From contig JAFGSL010000340.1 of assembly GCA_016934645.1 (NCBI GenBank), positions 1-6,388 on the forward strand: a stretch of DNA of 6,388 bases, in the 5' to 3' direction. Shown here piece after piece: positions 6,271 to 6,388 of this stretch (its first letter is position 1; each line of letters begins with the position of its first letter). Source of the stretch: Anaerolineae bacterium. GTDB taxonomy: Bacteria; Chloroflexota; Anaerolineae; B4-G1; SLSP01. Made by a program: the position numbers and the translations under genes. The notes beneath the pieces were generated by a model that was not told the origin of the DNA, did no database searches, and saw only the letters and a program-made list of their open reading frames with translations.

Positions 6271-6298
6271 TTGTAATAGCACAGGATGAAAGTATAAT
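6271..6298 (+). promoter_or_regulatory. Plus-strand promoter candidate with a perfect TATAAT
   Basis: TTGTAA at 6271-6276 (4 of 6 to the -35 consensus) is followed after 16 nt by TATAAT at 6293-6298. It points out of the window to the right, away from the STAND-TPR gene. If real, it would drive a gene or RNA starting shortly beyond 6305. In an AT-rich region such a match can arise by chance. Confidence 0.3.
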
Positions 6299-6342
6299 AT
6301 CAGTAGAGTTATTGCACAATAAGAACATTAGGTAGGTTTAAC

Positions 6343-6388
6343 TGGCGAAGCGGAAGTTGACTAGATTAAGCGCCCATCGCTTGCGCCA
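6343..6388. repeat. Imperfect inverted repeat with one bulged base, cut by the window edge
   Basis: TGGCGAAGCG (6343-6352) pairs with CGCTTGCGCCA (6378-6388), leaving one unpaired base (G6383). That gives a 10-bp stem closing a 25-nt loop. A competing smaller hairpin AAGCG/CGCTT lies at 6368-6382. The left arm is flanked by GTTTAAC (6336-6342). The right arm reaches the last base, so the repeat may extend further. It could be the end of a mobile element, a terminator stem, an attC-like site or chance. Confidence 0.4.

Larger units (their letters stand above)
6097..6388. other. AT-rich upstream region without a convincing gene
   Basis: Together with the 90-bp leader of the STAND-TPR gene, this is the only long gap in the window. 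I see no reading frame of plausible length that starts and ends here. It holds two promoter candidates on opposite strands, an imperfect inverted repeat at the edge, and a 16-codon open stretch on the minus strand (6388 to the TAA at 6340-6338) that could be the tail of a gene outside the window. I found no tRNA-like cloverleaf, no riboswitch I recognise, and no clear hairpin followed by a T run. Confidence 0.6.

Noticed and set aside
6338..6388. Sixteen open codons on the minus strand ending in TAA (reading ...NLVNFRFAS), possible C-terminus of a gene to the right
   Set aside because: A stretch this short stays open by chance nearly half the time, and the same bases form the inverted repeat. 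It needs sequence beyond the edge.

Overview
The window carries four protein-coding genes, all on the minus strand, so transcription runs from right to left. The coding DNA is GC-rich. The proteins and the low-complexity intergenic repeats with 7-8 nt spacing fit a Chloroflexota-like bacterium best. This placement is an inference from memory of similar proteins and was not tested.

Layout from right to left. (1) Positions 6007-6388 are clearly more AT-rich than the genes and hold no convincing complete gene. They contain a weak minus-strand promoter candidate, a plus-strand promoter-like pair with a perfect TATAAT pointing out of the window, a short array of TAGTC words next to a ribosome binding site, and an imperfect inverted repeat at the right edge. 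(2) Positions 2992-6006 encode a 1004-residue protein: a STAND-type NTPase, then a disordered Pro/Glu/Thr linker of about 160 residues, then eight tetratricopeptide repeats. (3) A 127-bp gap at 2865-2991 is filled with two families of short repeats, one of which gives the transcript four GGG runs. (4) Positions 1-2864 hold a three-gene molybdenum hydroxylase operon (xanthine dehydrogenase / CO dehydrogenase superfamily) in the order FAD subunit, 2Fe-2S subunit, molybdopterin subunit. The reading frames overlap by 8 and 4 nt. The molybdopterin gene runs off the left edge and its last third is missing.

The three hydroxylase subunits should form one cytoplasmic enzyme. Substrate is hydroxylated at the Mo-cytosine-dinucleotide site, electrons pass through two [2Fe-2S] clusters to FAD, and then to an acceptor. 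The substrate cannot be read from this window. The active-site loop is YRAPGG, not the YRCSFR of form I CO dehydrogenase, so a CO dehydrogenase label would be wrong despite the M-S-L gene order. The STAND-TPR protein lies upstream on the same strand and could be co-transcribed, but nothing in the sequence ties its function to the enzyme.

I see no clear new multi-gene system. The points most worth a second look are the repeat arrays on both sides of the STAND gene, the possible G-quadruplex between the two transcription units, the effector-less STAND-linker-TPR architecture, and the bulged inverted repeat cut by the right edge.
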